Shown here piece by piece: positions 48,755 to 57,438 of a stretch of DNA of 64,000 nucleotides. The DNA lies in assembly GCA_002360945.1 (NCBI GenBank), contig DERO01000039.1, positions 1 to 64,000 on the forward strand. The letters run 5' to 3'. A model generated the notes under the pieces. That model was not told where the DNA came from, made no database searches, and saw only the letters and a program-made list of their open reading frames with translations. Within the stretch, counting starts at the first letter, position 1. The number at the start of each line of letters is the position of its first letter. The position numbers and the translations under genes were made by a program. Source of the stretch: Leclercia adecarboxylata. GTDB taxonomy: Bacteria > Pseudomonadota > Gammaproteobacteria > Enterobacterales > Enterobacteriaceae.

Positions 48755-49249
48755 CTATTCAATCGTCATTTTGCTGACCTGCCATGCGGACCTTGAATAG
48801 AAAATCTGGTTATTCAGCTCAGGCATGCTGTCATAAGGATACACGATGAATAGCGGCCCTTTATCACGGACGCGCATATACTCCCCGTCGATTTTGAAGG
48901 CCAGGATGACGTTGTATTTCTTGAAATCATTGAGAGGAATGACGGTGGTATAGTCATTGAGCGCCGTAACCTTAACGACAGTGCCTTTGGCGCCGACATA
49001 ATCCATGAGCTTCTGTACAGGAACGCCCGTAAAGGTAGGACGCCCATTATACCAGGGAGAGGTGGTCTTGAAACTGACCATGCCCAGCTTCTCAAGGCTG
49101 GCGATATCAAAAACGGCTTTCCCGTCTTCGTTTGTATTTTTAATATTACCGGACAGGGTTAAAAGGACTTTACCGGCAGGTTTGGAAAGTTCGCCAGCCC
49201 AGGCCTGGGTGGCTACCACAAAGCTTAACAACATGACAATCAAGCGCAT
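48755..49249 (-). CDS. Periplasmic molybdopterin-binding-fold protein
   Basis: 164 residues with a signal peptide ending at TQAWA-GEL. The mature domain resembles the oxidoreductase molybdopterin-binding fold without the full enzyme: FDIASLEKLGMVSFKTTSPW, FTGVPVQKLMDYVGAKG and PLFIVYPYD are seen. It lacks the usual Cys that ligates Mo in sulfite-oxidase-like enzymes. It heads an operon with the GGDEF-EAL gene, so it likely senses something for it. GGAGAGG precedes the ATG. Confidence 0.8.
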   Translation of the reverse strand: MRLIVMLLSFVVATQAWAGELSKPAGKVLLTLSGNIKNTNEDGKAVFDIASLEKLGMVSFKTTSPWYNGRPTFTGVPVQKLMDYVGAKGTVVKVTALNDYTTVIPLNDFKKYNVILAFKIDGEYMRVRDKGPLFIVYPYDSMPELNNQIFYSRSAWQVSKMTIE

Positions 49250-49827
49250 TCTAACCTCTCCATTCCATCAAACGTAAAGAAGTATAATTTAGTTATTATG
49301 CTATTAATATATGTCATCAGACCATTATGAATTCAATAAATCCCATCAAAATATTAATGCATGGAAATCAATAACTTACTATCATATGCTTTTCATAAGA
49401 TCGATTAAGAATGGTCTGAAGTGTTATTTTAGGTACGTTATTTTCTATTCTTCCTGTACAAAAAGTAAGCCAACTGGTTATTTAATGCAAATAATCACAC
49501 AAGGAGATAAAGGTTTAATTTCTCGTTGCAGTAACGGGGAGGCGTTGTTTTTTTTGCGATGGTAGGTTTTGTTGAATAGTTCTTCATATTTTTGAAGTTT
49601 GCCTCCCTGCGCTGAACCTACAGGGCCTGGGCAACGTCTGCAGCCTGAGATGCAAGTCTCCTGGCCCTGCATACGACTGGAGGTGTTCTTGCGAACCTGG
49701 CCGTGTTTTGTTGATACCCTTTTAATGCCTGGCGCATTTTCCTGCTGGATGCAAACACAAGGCCTTTTCAGATACTTATATTCCTTTCCATCGTAAGGTG
49801 TTAAACATGTTGGTAAATACCTGTTTA
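49250..49827. other. AT-rich gene-free stretch
   Basis: 578 bp with low GC in its first half. A frame at 49311-49565 and one opposite at 49478-49672 have no ribosome site or family likeness and are not called. A GC-rich segment at 49621-49669 has CAGGGCC/GGCCCTG ends that could pair. The composition differs from the core genes, which fits acquired or decayed DNA. Confidence 0.55.
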
Positions 49828-50181
49828 TTACTTCGTTAAGCTAATAAAAGTCCCTTCATTATCTATAATGAAGGCATATTTATAGTTCTTGTCGTTCAGT
49901 GTATAACTTACCGCATAGCGTACCCCCTTATTCAAATATACTTTAAAACAGGTGTCAGGATAGTTAAGATGAACGAATTCATCAACTAAAAGCCGTTCGT
50001 ATTCTTTGCCATTGGTAGACAGCACGTACCGACTTAGCACCTCATCTTTATTGACGGTGAAGCAGACTCGGTTGTCGTCAATGTAGATTGCCCGATTTAC
50101 GCCTGACTCCTCGCCTTCGTATCCTCTGCGCGGGCATCCCGTCAACAGAACAACCATCATGAGCACTGTTATTTTTTTCAT
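49828..50181 (-). CDS. Lipoprotein resembling T6SS immunity proteins
   Basis: 117 residues with lipobox VVLLTGC (Cys16) and GYEGEESGVNRAIYIDDNRV after it. The mature part is a beta-rich domain with one pair of Cys. It resembles small lipoproteins annotated as putative T6SS immunity proteins, a likeness from memory that I cannot check. No effector or VgrG gene is near. It is AT-rich, so it may be acquired. Confidence 0.65.
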   Translation of the reverse strand: MKKITVLMMVVLLTGCPRRGYEGEESGVNRAIYIDDNRVCFTVNKDEVLSRYVLSTNGKEYERLLVDEFVHLNYPDTCFKVYLNKGVRYAVSYTLNDKNYKYAFIIDNEGTFISLTK

Positions 50182-50568
50182 CCGGGGAACCTTCCTGATA
50201 CCTTCTGATATTTTCGCAGTTAAAGAGAGCGCCGATTAAGTCGGGACATAATGCTTTATTAACCCATAATTTCTTACGGTGGAAACCTGTTGTGCCAGCC
50301 CATAATTGAGTCAGTTTTTCCTGGCCTGAGCCTCATGGTTTCATAGTGATGCGAAAATCCTATATCCTTTAGGCTTGTCCATCCGGGATAGTGAATACAT
50401 TACGCTTAAACTCGGAAATAATTTATAAATGCGTTTTACGATATTAATAATTCGTATTAGTTGTTGTTTATGACTTTTCTGTAAATAAAATCCGTTCCCG
50501 GATGCGGGCCACGTTTTTTTTTGCTTTACTGGATCAACCGCTATCCGCTTAACAAGGAAAAACAGGCC
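50182..50568. other. AT-rich intergenic region before the GNAT gene
   Basis: 387 bp between the lipoprotein and the acetyltransferase genes. I see no gene or clear repeat. A T-run (50512-50521) after CCCGGATGCGGG could be a weak terminator of an upstream transcript. Confidence 0.4.
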
Positions 50569-51135
50569 ATGGCGACTCCCCCGCTCGAAACCGAACGCTT
50601 GCTGCTAAAACCCCTCGCCTCTGAAGATGCCATCCGGATCCAGCGCATTTTCCCGCGCTGGGAAATCGTGCGCTATCTGATCGCCAGCGTCCCCTGGCCC
50701 TATCCCGATAACGGTGCGCAGCACTATGTCGACAACGTTGCGCTGCCCGCAAGCAAAGAAGGCAAAGGATGGTACTGGACGCTGCGCCGGAAAGCGCAGC
50801 CGCAGGAGATTATTGGCGTTATTTGCCTGATGGATACCCCGGATAACAACCGCGGCTTCTGGCTGGTCCCGGAATACCAGGGCCAGGGTTATATGACCGA
50901 AGCCTGCCGGGCGGTTAACCGCTTCTGGTTTACCGACCTGAATCGTGAGGTGTTGCGCGCGCCGAAAGCGGCCATCAATAACCGGTCGAGAAAACTGTCA
51001 GAGCGCAGCGGCATGCGGTTAGTTCGCGTCGAAAAAGGGCAATACGTGTCCGGTGAGCTGGACACGGAGTTGTGGGAGATCACGCGTGAGGAGTGGCAGC
51101 GGGCCGTTGAACCCGTAGCGCCATTCGCCACGTAA
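50569..51135 (+). CDS. GNAT family N-acetyltransferase
   Basis: 188 residues of the RimJ/RimL type. The start motif LETERLLLKPL is typical and the acetyl-CoA loop is seen as WLVPEYQGQGYMTEA (Q/R-x-x-G-x-G/A). INNRSRKLSERSGM is the usual late motif. The acceptor substrate is unknown. The ATG at 50569 was chosen because the family starts there; AAGGAAAAACAGG lies before it. Confidence 0.87.
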   Translation: MATPPLETERLLLKPLASEDAIRIQRIFPRWEIVRYLIASVPWPYPDNGAQHYVDNVALPASKEGKGWYWTLRRKAQPQEIIGVICLMDTPDNNRGFWLVPEYQGQGYMTEACRAVNRFWFTDLNREVLRAPKAAINNRSRKLSERSGMRLVRVEKGQYVSGELDTELWEITREEWQRAVEPVAPFAT

Positions 51136-51144
51136 CTGATACGA

Positions 51145-51534
51145 TCATATCCCCTCCTCTGACAGCATCCGCCCCTGGCTGAAGCTCCAGTCATCGGCGG
51201 TGTTGAAGTGGATCATCACCATCACATCATTCGGGTGAATAGCCAGCGCCGCATGCAGCCGGTCGCACAGCAGGCGGCAGAAATTTTGCTTCTGCTCGCG
51301 CGAGCGGGGCTTGCCCGCCAGAATATGAAACTGAATAAAATTCTCGCTGCGCCCTTTGCTTTTATAGTGGGGGTCAAATACGCGCAGCCTGGCCGGAAGC
51401 TCCTCAAAAATCTGAAAGCGATCCCCCGGCGGGACGGCAAACGCCGCCTCCAGAGTCTGCTGCAGGATGTCGGAGATCTGGGCAATCTGTGCGTCGCTGT
51501 AGCCCGGACGCAGGGAGATACGGGTGAAAGGCAT
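51145..51534 (-). CDS. Tautomerase family protein
   Basis: 129 residues, of the tautomerase/MIF superfamily (tautomerase-2 type). The catalytic Pro follows the start Met (MPFTRISLRPGYSDAQ). HILAGKPRSREQKQNFCRLL is a family segment. Its start overlaps the carboxymuconolactone-decarboxylase-like gene by one base, so the two are coupled. Substrate unknown; an aromatic ring-cleavage product is a guess. Confidence 0.83.
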   Translation of the reverse strand: MPFTRISLRPGYSDAQIAQISDILQQTLEAAFAVPPGDRFQIFEELPARLRVFDPHYKSKGRSENFIQFHILAGKPRSREQKQNFCRLLCDRLHAALAIHPNDVMVMIHFNTADDWSFSQGRMLSEEGI

Positions 51535-51842
51535 CAGCGTGACTCCTCGTCCAGACAGCCAAGCGCCGACACCGCCGCCGGCCAGCCGGCGTAGAACGCC
51601 AGATGGGTGAAGGCTTCGACGATCTCTTCTCTGCTCAGGCCGTTTTGCTGCGCGAAGTCGATATGCCAGGGCAACTGCTGCACGCGTCCGAGCGCCGTAA
51701 GGGCGGCCAGGGTGATCAGACTGCGGTCGCGCGGGGAAAGCGCGTCACGTTTCCAGATATCATTGAACAGGACCTCCCTGCTCAGCTCGGCCAACTTAGG
51801 CGCGACGCGGGCCAGGGTTTCAGCCGTGAGTGATTTCGCCAT
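51534..51842 (-). CDS. Carboxymuconolactone decarboxylase family protein
   Basis: 102 residues of the CMD/AhpD-like family. SPRDRSLITLAALTALGRV and HIDFAQQNGLSREEIVEAFTHLAFYAGWPAA match the family core. There is no C-x-x-C, so it is not an AhpD-type peroxidase. GGAGAG precedes the ATG at 51842. First gene of the pair with the tautomerase, divergent from a LysR gene. Confidence 0.88.
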   Translation of the reverse strand: MAKSLTAETLARVAPKLAELSREVLFNDIWKRDALSPRDRSLITLAALTALGRVQQLPWHIDFAQQNGLSREEIVEAFTHLAFYAGWPAAVSALGCLDEESR

Positions 51843-51942
51843 GGTGTTCTCTCCGTATTGACAGTAAGGCGATTCTGGCGCCATATTTTCATCCTGAAAA
51901 TCAAATAATCTGCGACTCACCATCCCGCATTTCAGGACGATC

Positions 51943-52815
51943 ATGAACAAGCTTCCCCCGACGCTCGACCTCGACGCTTTGCGCACTTTTGTCACCGGCA
52001 TGGAGTGCGACAGCTTTGCTCAGGCCGCTACCCGCCTGTGCCGCTCCACCTCGGCGGTCAGCGCCCAGCTGAAAAAGCTGGAACAGCAGTGCGGAGCTGA
52101 ACTGGTGATGAAGAAGGGTCGCGGCCTGGCGCTGACCCGCGATGGCGAAATCGTCATGGGCTATGCCCGTCGGATGCTGGCGCTGAATGATGAGATGCAG
52201 AGCGCCCTGAAAGGCGAGCAGCTGCAGGAGGAGATCCGCATCGGCATGCAGGAGGATTTTGGTGAGTCGCTGATGCCGGGCATTCTGGGAGAATTCAAAC
52301 GCCACCATCCGGGGGTACGGATCATTGCCCGTGTGGATCGCAACCGGGCTTTGCTCACCGCCTTTGATGATTACGCCCTCGATATGGTGCTGCTGTGGCA
52401 GAACCCGCGCGAACAGCGACAGGGCCGGACGATCGGCCAGAGCCAGATGGCGTGGATCCAGCACCCGGATCTGGACATCAGCAACCTGCTGGCCGGGGGC
52501 GAGCCCCTGCCGCTGGTGATGTTTGAACACCCCTGCCTGATGCGATCCCATGCCATCGACTGTCTGAATCGGGCGGGCATCCCCTGGCGAGTGGTGTTTG
52601 TCAGCCACAGCCTGAGTGGGATTTGGGCGGCGGTGCAGGCGGGGCTTGGTATCACGCTGCGCACCCGTATCGGGATGCCGGGCAACCTGCAAGTGACGGG
52701 AAATATACTGCCCACGCCGGGGAGGCTCGGGATCGCCCTGGAACAAAAGGACGGGAGCAAAGCTCAGACGCTGCTGGAGCAATTGATGGAGGAGGCGCTG
52801 CTCAGAGTGAGCTGA
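51943..52815 (+). CDS. LysR-family transcriptional regulator
   Basis: 290 residues. The HTH (about 8-66) reads LDLDALRTFVTGMECDSFAQ and SAVSAQLKKLEQQCGAEL, and the effector domain follows from 95. It is divergent from the CMD/tautomerase pair across 100 bp and probably controls it. It also lies just upstream of the long-form leuA gene. Confidence 0.88.
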   Translation: MNKLPPTLDLDALRTFVTGMECDSFAQAATRLCRSTSAVSAQLKKLEQQCGAELVMKKGRGLALTRDGEIVMGYARRMLALNDEMQSALKGEQLQEEIRIGMQEDFGESLMPGILGEFKRHHPGVRIIARVDRNRALLTAFDDYALDMVLLWQNPREQRQGRTIGQSQMAWIQHPDLDISNLLAGGEPLPLVMFEHPCLMRSHAIDCLNRAGIPWRVVFVSHSLSGIWAAVQAGLGITLRTRIGMPGNLQVTGNILPTPGRLGIALEQKDGSKAQTLLEQLMEEALLRVS

Positions 52816-52910
52816 TGTGGCGGATCCTCGCCACAGGTTGTCAGTTTTGCGCCAGTGCCCTGCCCCCTTTTTCGCCAGGATAAAAACACCACATCACCTG
52901 GAGAAAAATC

Positions 52911-54587
52911 ATGCTGCCCAACCCCTCGCAGAAGTACGCCGCCTTTGCCCCGATTGCCTTACCCGACCGCCAGTGGCCGGACAAGACCCTGACCCACGCC
53001 CCGCGCTGGCTCTCTACCGACCTGCGCGACGGCAACCAGGCGCTGGCCGAGCCTATGGATATCCCGCGCAAGCTGCGCTTCTGGGAGCAGTTGCTGAAGT
53101 GCGGATTTAAGGAGATCGAGGTCGCGTTTCCTTCCGCCTCAGAGACGGACTTTCAGTTTGTCCGTCAGCTGATTGAGGAGCAGCGTATCCCGGATGACGT
53201 CACCATTCAGGTGCTCACCCAGGCCCGCAGCGATCTGATTGAGCGCACCTTTGCCTCGCTGGAAGGGGCGAAATGCGCCACGGTGCATCTTTACAACGCC
53301 ACCGCGCCGCTGTTTCGCGAGCTGGTGTTCCGCCAGAGTAAAGAGGAGATCGTACAGCTCGCCGTCAGCGCCACGCGCCAGATCCGCGCGCTGTGCGAGG
53401 CTAACCCGCAGACGCACTGGCGCTACGAATACTCACCGGAAACCTTCTGCTTTACCGAGCCGGAGTTTGCCCTGCAAATCTGTGAGGCGGTGGCAGATGT
53501 CTGGGAGCCCTCTTCCGCACGACCGATGATTGTTAACCTGCCCGCCACGGTGGAGGTCAACACGCCCAACGTCTATGCCGATCAGATCGAATCCTTTTGC
53601 CGTCACTTCTCCCGCCGGCGCGAGGTCTGTATCAGCGTGCATCCCCACAACGATCGCGGCAGCGGCGTTGCCAGCGCCGAGCTGGCCCTGCTTGCCGGGG
53701 CCGACCGGGTGGAAGGTTGTCTGTTTGGCAACGGGGAACGCACCGGGAACGTCTGCCTGGTGACGCTGGCGATGAATCTCTATAGCCAGGGAATTTCACC
53801 CCAGCTTGATTTCAGCGATATGAAGCAGGTGGTGGAGCTGGTGGAGCAGTGCAACCAGCTGCCGGTGCATCCGCGCCACCCTTATGCCGGTAAGCTGGCG
53901 TTTACCGCCTTCTCTGGCTCGCATCAGGACGCGATCAAAAAAGGCTTTCACGCCCGGGAACAGTCGGCCTCCCCACGCTGGGAGATGCCCTATCTGCCGG
54001 TCGATCCGAACGATATCGGCTGTAGCTATGAGGCGGTGATCCGCGTCAACAGCCAGTCCGGCAAAAGCGGCGCGGCCTGGATGCTGGAGCAAAATCATGG
54101 TCTGGTGCTGCCCCGGGCGCTGCAGCAGGATTTCAGCCGCCACGTGCAGGCGCACACCGACCGGGAAGGAAACGAGATGACGCTGAGTGCGCTTTGGCAG
54201 CTCTATCGCGAGCTCTATGGCCCGCATCAGCACGCCCCGCGGCAGCTGCTGGATTACCGGACCGAAAGCCAGGCCGACGGTGGGCTGGCACTGTGGGCCC
54301 GCGTGCAAACTGCCGAGGGCATTGTGACCTTAGAGGGGAAAGGCAACGGCCTGCTCTCGGCCGCCGCCGGTGCGATAAAGGCCAGCTTTAACCTGACGTT
54401 TGCGATCGAGGATTATCACGAGCATACGCTCGGCAGGTGCAGCGAAAGCCGGTCGGCGGCCTATATACGCTGCAGTGCTAAGCAAGGGATGAGCCGCTGG
54501 GGAACCGGTATCGACAACGATGTTTCCCGGGCGTCGCTTCAGGCCTTGCTTAACGCGCTGCCGGAGAGTGACGCGGGCTGGAAGTAG
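52911..54587 (+). CDS. 2-isopropylmalate synthase, long form (LeuA2 type)
   Basis: 558 residues, longer than E. coli LeuA (523), and of the yeast/actinobacterial-type branch. It condenses acetyl-CoA and 2-oxoisovalerate in leucine synthesis, or a related 2-oxoacid. The N-terminal TIM barrel has STDLRDGNQALAEPMD and HPHNDRGSGVASAE (metal ligands). A C-terminal regulatory domain runs from about 440. The main leuA presumably lies in leuABCD elsewhere. The end overlaps a convergent AraC gene by 49 bp. Confidence 0.87.
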   Translation: MLPNPSQKYAAFAPIALPDRQWPDKTLTHAPRWLSTDLRDGNQALAEPMDIPRKLRFWEQLLKCGFKEIEVAFPSASETDFQFVRQLIEEQRIPDDVTIQVLTQARSDLIERTFASLEGAKCATVHLYNATAPLFRELVFRQSKEEIVQLAVSATRQIRALCEANPQTHWRYEYSPETFCFTEPEFALQICEAVADVWEPSSARPMIVNLPATVEVNTPNVYADQIESFCRHFSRRREVCISVHPHNDRGSGVASAELALLAGADRVEGCLFGNGERTGNVCLVTLAMNLYSQGISPQLDFSDMKQVVELVEQCNQLPVHPRHPYAGKLAFTAFSGSHQDAIKKGFHAREQSASPRWEMPYLPVDPNDIGCSYEAVIRVNSQSGKSGAAWMLEQNHGLVLPRALQQDFSRHVQAHTDREGNEMTLSALWQLYRELYGPHQHAPRQLLDYRTESQADGGLALWARVQTAEGIVTLEGKGNGLLSAAAGAIKASFNLTFAIEDYHEHTLGRCSESRSAAYIRCSAKQGMSRWGTGIDNDVSRASLQALLNALPESDAGWK

Positions 54588-55333
54588 TCGCTCGGGGCCA
54601 CGCCGAGGGTGCGGCGGAACATGGCGCTGAAGGCGCTGTGACTCTCATAGCCGAGGTCCAGCGCCACCCGAAGCACCGACTGCCCCTGGGCCAGGCGGTT
54701 TAACGCCTCCATCAGCCGCGCCCGGCGCAGCCATTCGCTGAACGCCAGCCCGGTCTGCTGGCGAAAATGCCGCAGTAGGGTGCGCTCGCTGATGTTTAAC
54801 TGGCTGGCAGCCAGCGCCGTGGTCCAACGAATACCCGGCTCGGCCTGGATCTGGCGACAGAGCCCCAGCATCGCGGGCGCCTGGGGCTCAGGAAGGTTGA
54901 ATGGCAGCACGCTTATCCCACGGATTTCATCGAGGATCAGCTCATAAATGCGTTCCGCCCGGCTGCCCGCCGCATAGCTTTCCGGCAACTGCAGCGAGGC
55001 AACGATCAGCTCGCGCAGCAGGGTGGAAATTTGCACCACCTGGCAGACCGACGGCAAATCCGCCCGGGCAAAGGGATCGATAAACAGCGTCCGGGCCGCC
55101 ACGTTTCCGGTGATCAGCAGGCGGTGCTGCGTCCCGGCAGGCAGCCAGACGCCCCGCCCCGGCGGCACAATCCAGAACCCCTGCGCGGTCTCCACGCGCA
55201 CTACTCCGCTGAGGGTATGCAGAAGCTGGGCGCAGGTATGGCTGTGCCAGGGCTCCGTTTCGCCATGGGTGTAATCATGGGCAAAGGGCACCAGCGGGCG
55301 CGTGTCAAAGCTGAACTGCTGTTGGGTGGTCAT
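54539..55333 (-). CDS. AraC-family transcriptional regulator
   Basis: 264 residues. A cupin-like N-terminal domain (HGETEPWHSHTCAQLLHTLS) precedes the AraC HTH at about 165-255, with ISERTLLRHFRQQTGLAFSE and VALDLGYESHSAFSAMFRRT. The last 16 codons overlap the 3' end of the leuA2-type gene on the other strand. Target and inducer unknown. Confidence 0.87.
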   Translation of the reverse strand: MTTQQQFSFDTRPLVPFAHDYTHGETEPWHSHTCAQLLHTLSGVVRVETAQGFWIVPPGRGVWLPAGTQHRLLITGNVAARTLFIDPFARADLPSVCQVVQISTLLRELIVASLQLPESYAAGSRAERIYELILDEIRGISVLPFNLPEPQAPAMLGLCRQIQAEPGIRWTTALAASQLNISERTLLRHFRQQTGLAFSEWLRRARLMEALNRLAQGQSVLRVALDLGYESHSAFSAMFRRTLGVAPSDYFQPASLSGSALSKA

Positions 55334-55336
55334 GGT

Positions 55337-55924
55337 TTATTTATTTTGCGCTATCTGCACGTTGATAAAGTCAAATACCTCTGCGGTTTCGCTGGCAGAA
55401 GCAAAAGCCCGTTCAGGAATTACCACACAATTATCATTTTTCATATGGATAAAAATAAACCCATTTTCCCTGTAGCTGTCCTTAACATTCTTCCAGTAGA
55501 TCTTGCCGCTGGCGTTAGGGGTAATAGTTTCGACAAAGAATCGGTTTAATTTAACTTTTTGTAAGATCTCCTGGTCCTCCTGTTCAACCCGTTGCTGCTT
55601 CTGCATAACGTTATTGATCATTACGTCATAGAGTTTAAACAGCGCCAGCGCGACGCCAAACAGGACTAGCAGAGCAATACTGAACATTTTGGTTCTTGCC
55701 AGAAAATCGCTGTCCAGGGTGGTTCTCAGGCTTAACTGCAGCAAAGTAATCACATTAAATAAGACCGCGACCGCTAAAATAGAGACCGCAGCCTTTTGAA
55801 TGAGAGAAATATAACCGTAGGGTTTGAGAAACGCTTTTTTATGATCGTGGATGAGCTTGCCGGCCTGAGTGCGCTCTAAAACGGATAACGAGTAATCCAC
55901 AACGATCCTGTTCTTATTTATCAT
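55337..55924 (-). CDS. YcxB-like membrane protein
   Basis: 195 residues with two TM segments (about 42-63 and 80-100) and a cytoplasmic C-terminal domain. The end NCVVIPERAFASASETAEVF is typical of the YcxB-like family. Function is unknown. It lies upstream of the AraC gene in the same direction, with a 3-bp gap, so they may share a transcript. Codon use is more AT-rich than the flanking genes, hinting at separate origin. Confidence 0.7.
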   Translation of the reverse strand: MINKNRIVVDYSLSVLERTQAGKLIHDHKKAFLKPYGYISLIQKAAVSILAVAVLFNVITLLQLSLRTTLDSDFLARTKMFSIALLVLFGVALALFKLYDVMINNVMQKQQRVEQEDQEILQKVKLNRFFVETITPNASGKIYWKNVKDSYRENGFIFIHMKNDNCVVIPERAFASASETAEVFDFINVQIAQNK

Positions 55925-56126
55925 GCAACCTTCTTGCTAAATTATTTCATCCTGTATGATCCTACCTTATGAAGGCTTTTCACAGAAGACGCTATTTTTT
56001 GGTATGACATAACAAGGAAAAAAGCAAAAATATATCCAAAAGAAGAATAGTCCGAATTATGCCTCCCGGAAATGTGTGTCACGTCACAGTGGCTATTATT
56101 TATATTCAATAACTAAGGAGGCCGGG

Positions 56127-57011
56127 ATGACATCAGGAAACAACACTTCAAAACACTACCCACGTCCACCGTTCGTGGAACAGCCGCAACAAACGCCGGG
56201 ACTGGCATCAGAAATGAAGCCTATTCCCGATCATGGCGAGACAAGTTATATCGGTTCAGGGAAACTCGCAGGCAAAAAAGCGCTTATTACCGGCGGTGAC
56301 TCCGGGATTGGTCGTGCCGTCGCGATTGCTTACGCCCGGGAAGGTGCCGATGTGGCCATTGGGTATTTACCGGAAGAAGAAACCGATGCGGCGGCCGTTA
56401 TCGCGCTTATTCAGGCTGAAGGGCGAAAAGCCGTCGCTATTCCTGGTGATATTCGGGTGGAGTCGTTTTGCGACACCCTGGTTGAGCGGGCAGCGAGTGA
56501 ATTGGGCGGTCTCGATATTCTGGTCAACAACGCCGGCCGACAGCAGTATTGCGAGTCCATTGAAGAGCTGACGACAGCCGCTTTCGATGCGACCTTCAAA
56601 ACCAACGTTTATGCTCCCTTCTGGATCACCCGTGCCGCCCTGCGCCACCTGACGGAAGGCGCGGTAATTATTAACACCTCTTCGGTGCAAGCCTTTAAGC
56701 CCAGCGAAATCCTGCTGGATTATGCCCAGACCAAAGCCTGCAACGTGGCGTTCACCAAATCCCTGGCCAAACAGCTGGGTCCGAAAGGCATTCGGGTGAA
56801 TGCCGTGGCACCGGGCCCCTACTGGACCCCTCTGCAATCAAGCGGCGGTCAGCCTCAGGAAAAAGTGCAGCAGTTTGGCGCAGATACTCCGCTGGGCAGA
56901 CCTGGCCAGCCGGTAGAGATTGCGCCCCTGTATGTTCTGCTGGCGTCCGATAGCTGCTCTTATGCCTCCGGTCAGGTCTGGTGCTCAGATGGTGGTACCG
57001 GCGTCGCATAA
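56127..57011 (+). CDS. YghA-like short-chain dehydrogenase
   Basis: 294 residues, the length of E. coli YghA. NAD(P)-binding motif TGGDSGIGRAVA, NNAG as VNNAGRQQY, and catalytic Y-x3-K as YAQTKA. The N-terminal leader HYPRPPFVEQPQQTPGL is characteristic of this subgroup found in stress operons. AAGGAGG precedes the ATG at 56127; a longer frame from 56076 is unsupported. A terminator follows at 57063. Confidence 0.9.
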   Translation: MTSGNNTSKHYPRPPFVEQPQQTPGLASEMKPIPDHGETSYIGSGKLAGKKALITGGDSGIGRAVAIAYAREGADVAIGYLPEEETDAAAVIALIQAEGRKAVAIPGDIRVESFCDTLVERAASELGGLDILVNNAGRQQYCESIEELTTAAFDATFKTNVYAPFWITRAALRHLTEGAVIINTSSVQAFKPSEILLDYAQTKACNVAFTKSLAKQLGPKGIRVNAVAPGPYWTPLQSSGGQPQEKVQQFGADTPLGRPGQPVEIAPLYVLLASDSCSYASGQVWCSDGGTGVA

Positions 57012-57062
57012 TGGATGATTAAATCCAGCATGCCTGATCAAGCGTAAGGAATATTATAAAAT

Positions 57063-57090
57063 CCGTTACCTTAAGCGGTAACGGGTTTTT
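57063..57090 (+). terminator. Terminator of the YghA-like gene
   Basis: CCGTTACC (57063-57070) pairs with GGTAACGG (57077-57084), followed by GTTTTT. Confidence 0.88.
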
Positions 57091-57438
57091 AATGAGCGCG
57101 GTACTCCCCTGAATTATTATTTCAGGCAGATGGGTTATGCCGGAAATTCGAAACCCACGCACTATCGCTGCCGTTACGCTTATTTCTTTGGATCAAAACG
57201 TGCCCGGTACAAATTTATCAACTATCCTAAGATCATTGATTAGATGTCCCTATTCAATTTTCAGCTGTTTTATTTTCTTTAACTTTTAACGATTACCTCG
57301 TTATAAGTTGTACCGTTCCGTCTTTAAAGCGCTTCGATGTTGAAGTTGATAATGTTTGCTGTTTTTTCAATCAGTTCCTGGTACTGAACGCATTACAGAC
57401 CTGCGTTCCGGCGTAAGATTATTTAAAGGACAACAGCT
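57091..57438. other. Intergenic region before the membrane protein gene
   Basis: 348 bp with no confident gene. A 37-codon frame with ATG at 57130 and stop at 57243 is rich in aromatic and basic residues but lacks a convincing ribosome site. The T-rich part around 57240-57380 probably carries the promoter of the next gene. Confidence 0.45.

Noticed and set aside
49311..49565. 84-codon frame in the AT-rich gap
   Set aside because: No ribosome site, no family likeness, and an opposing frame overlaps it.
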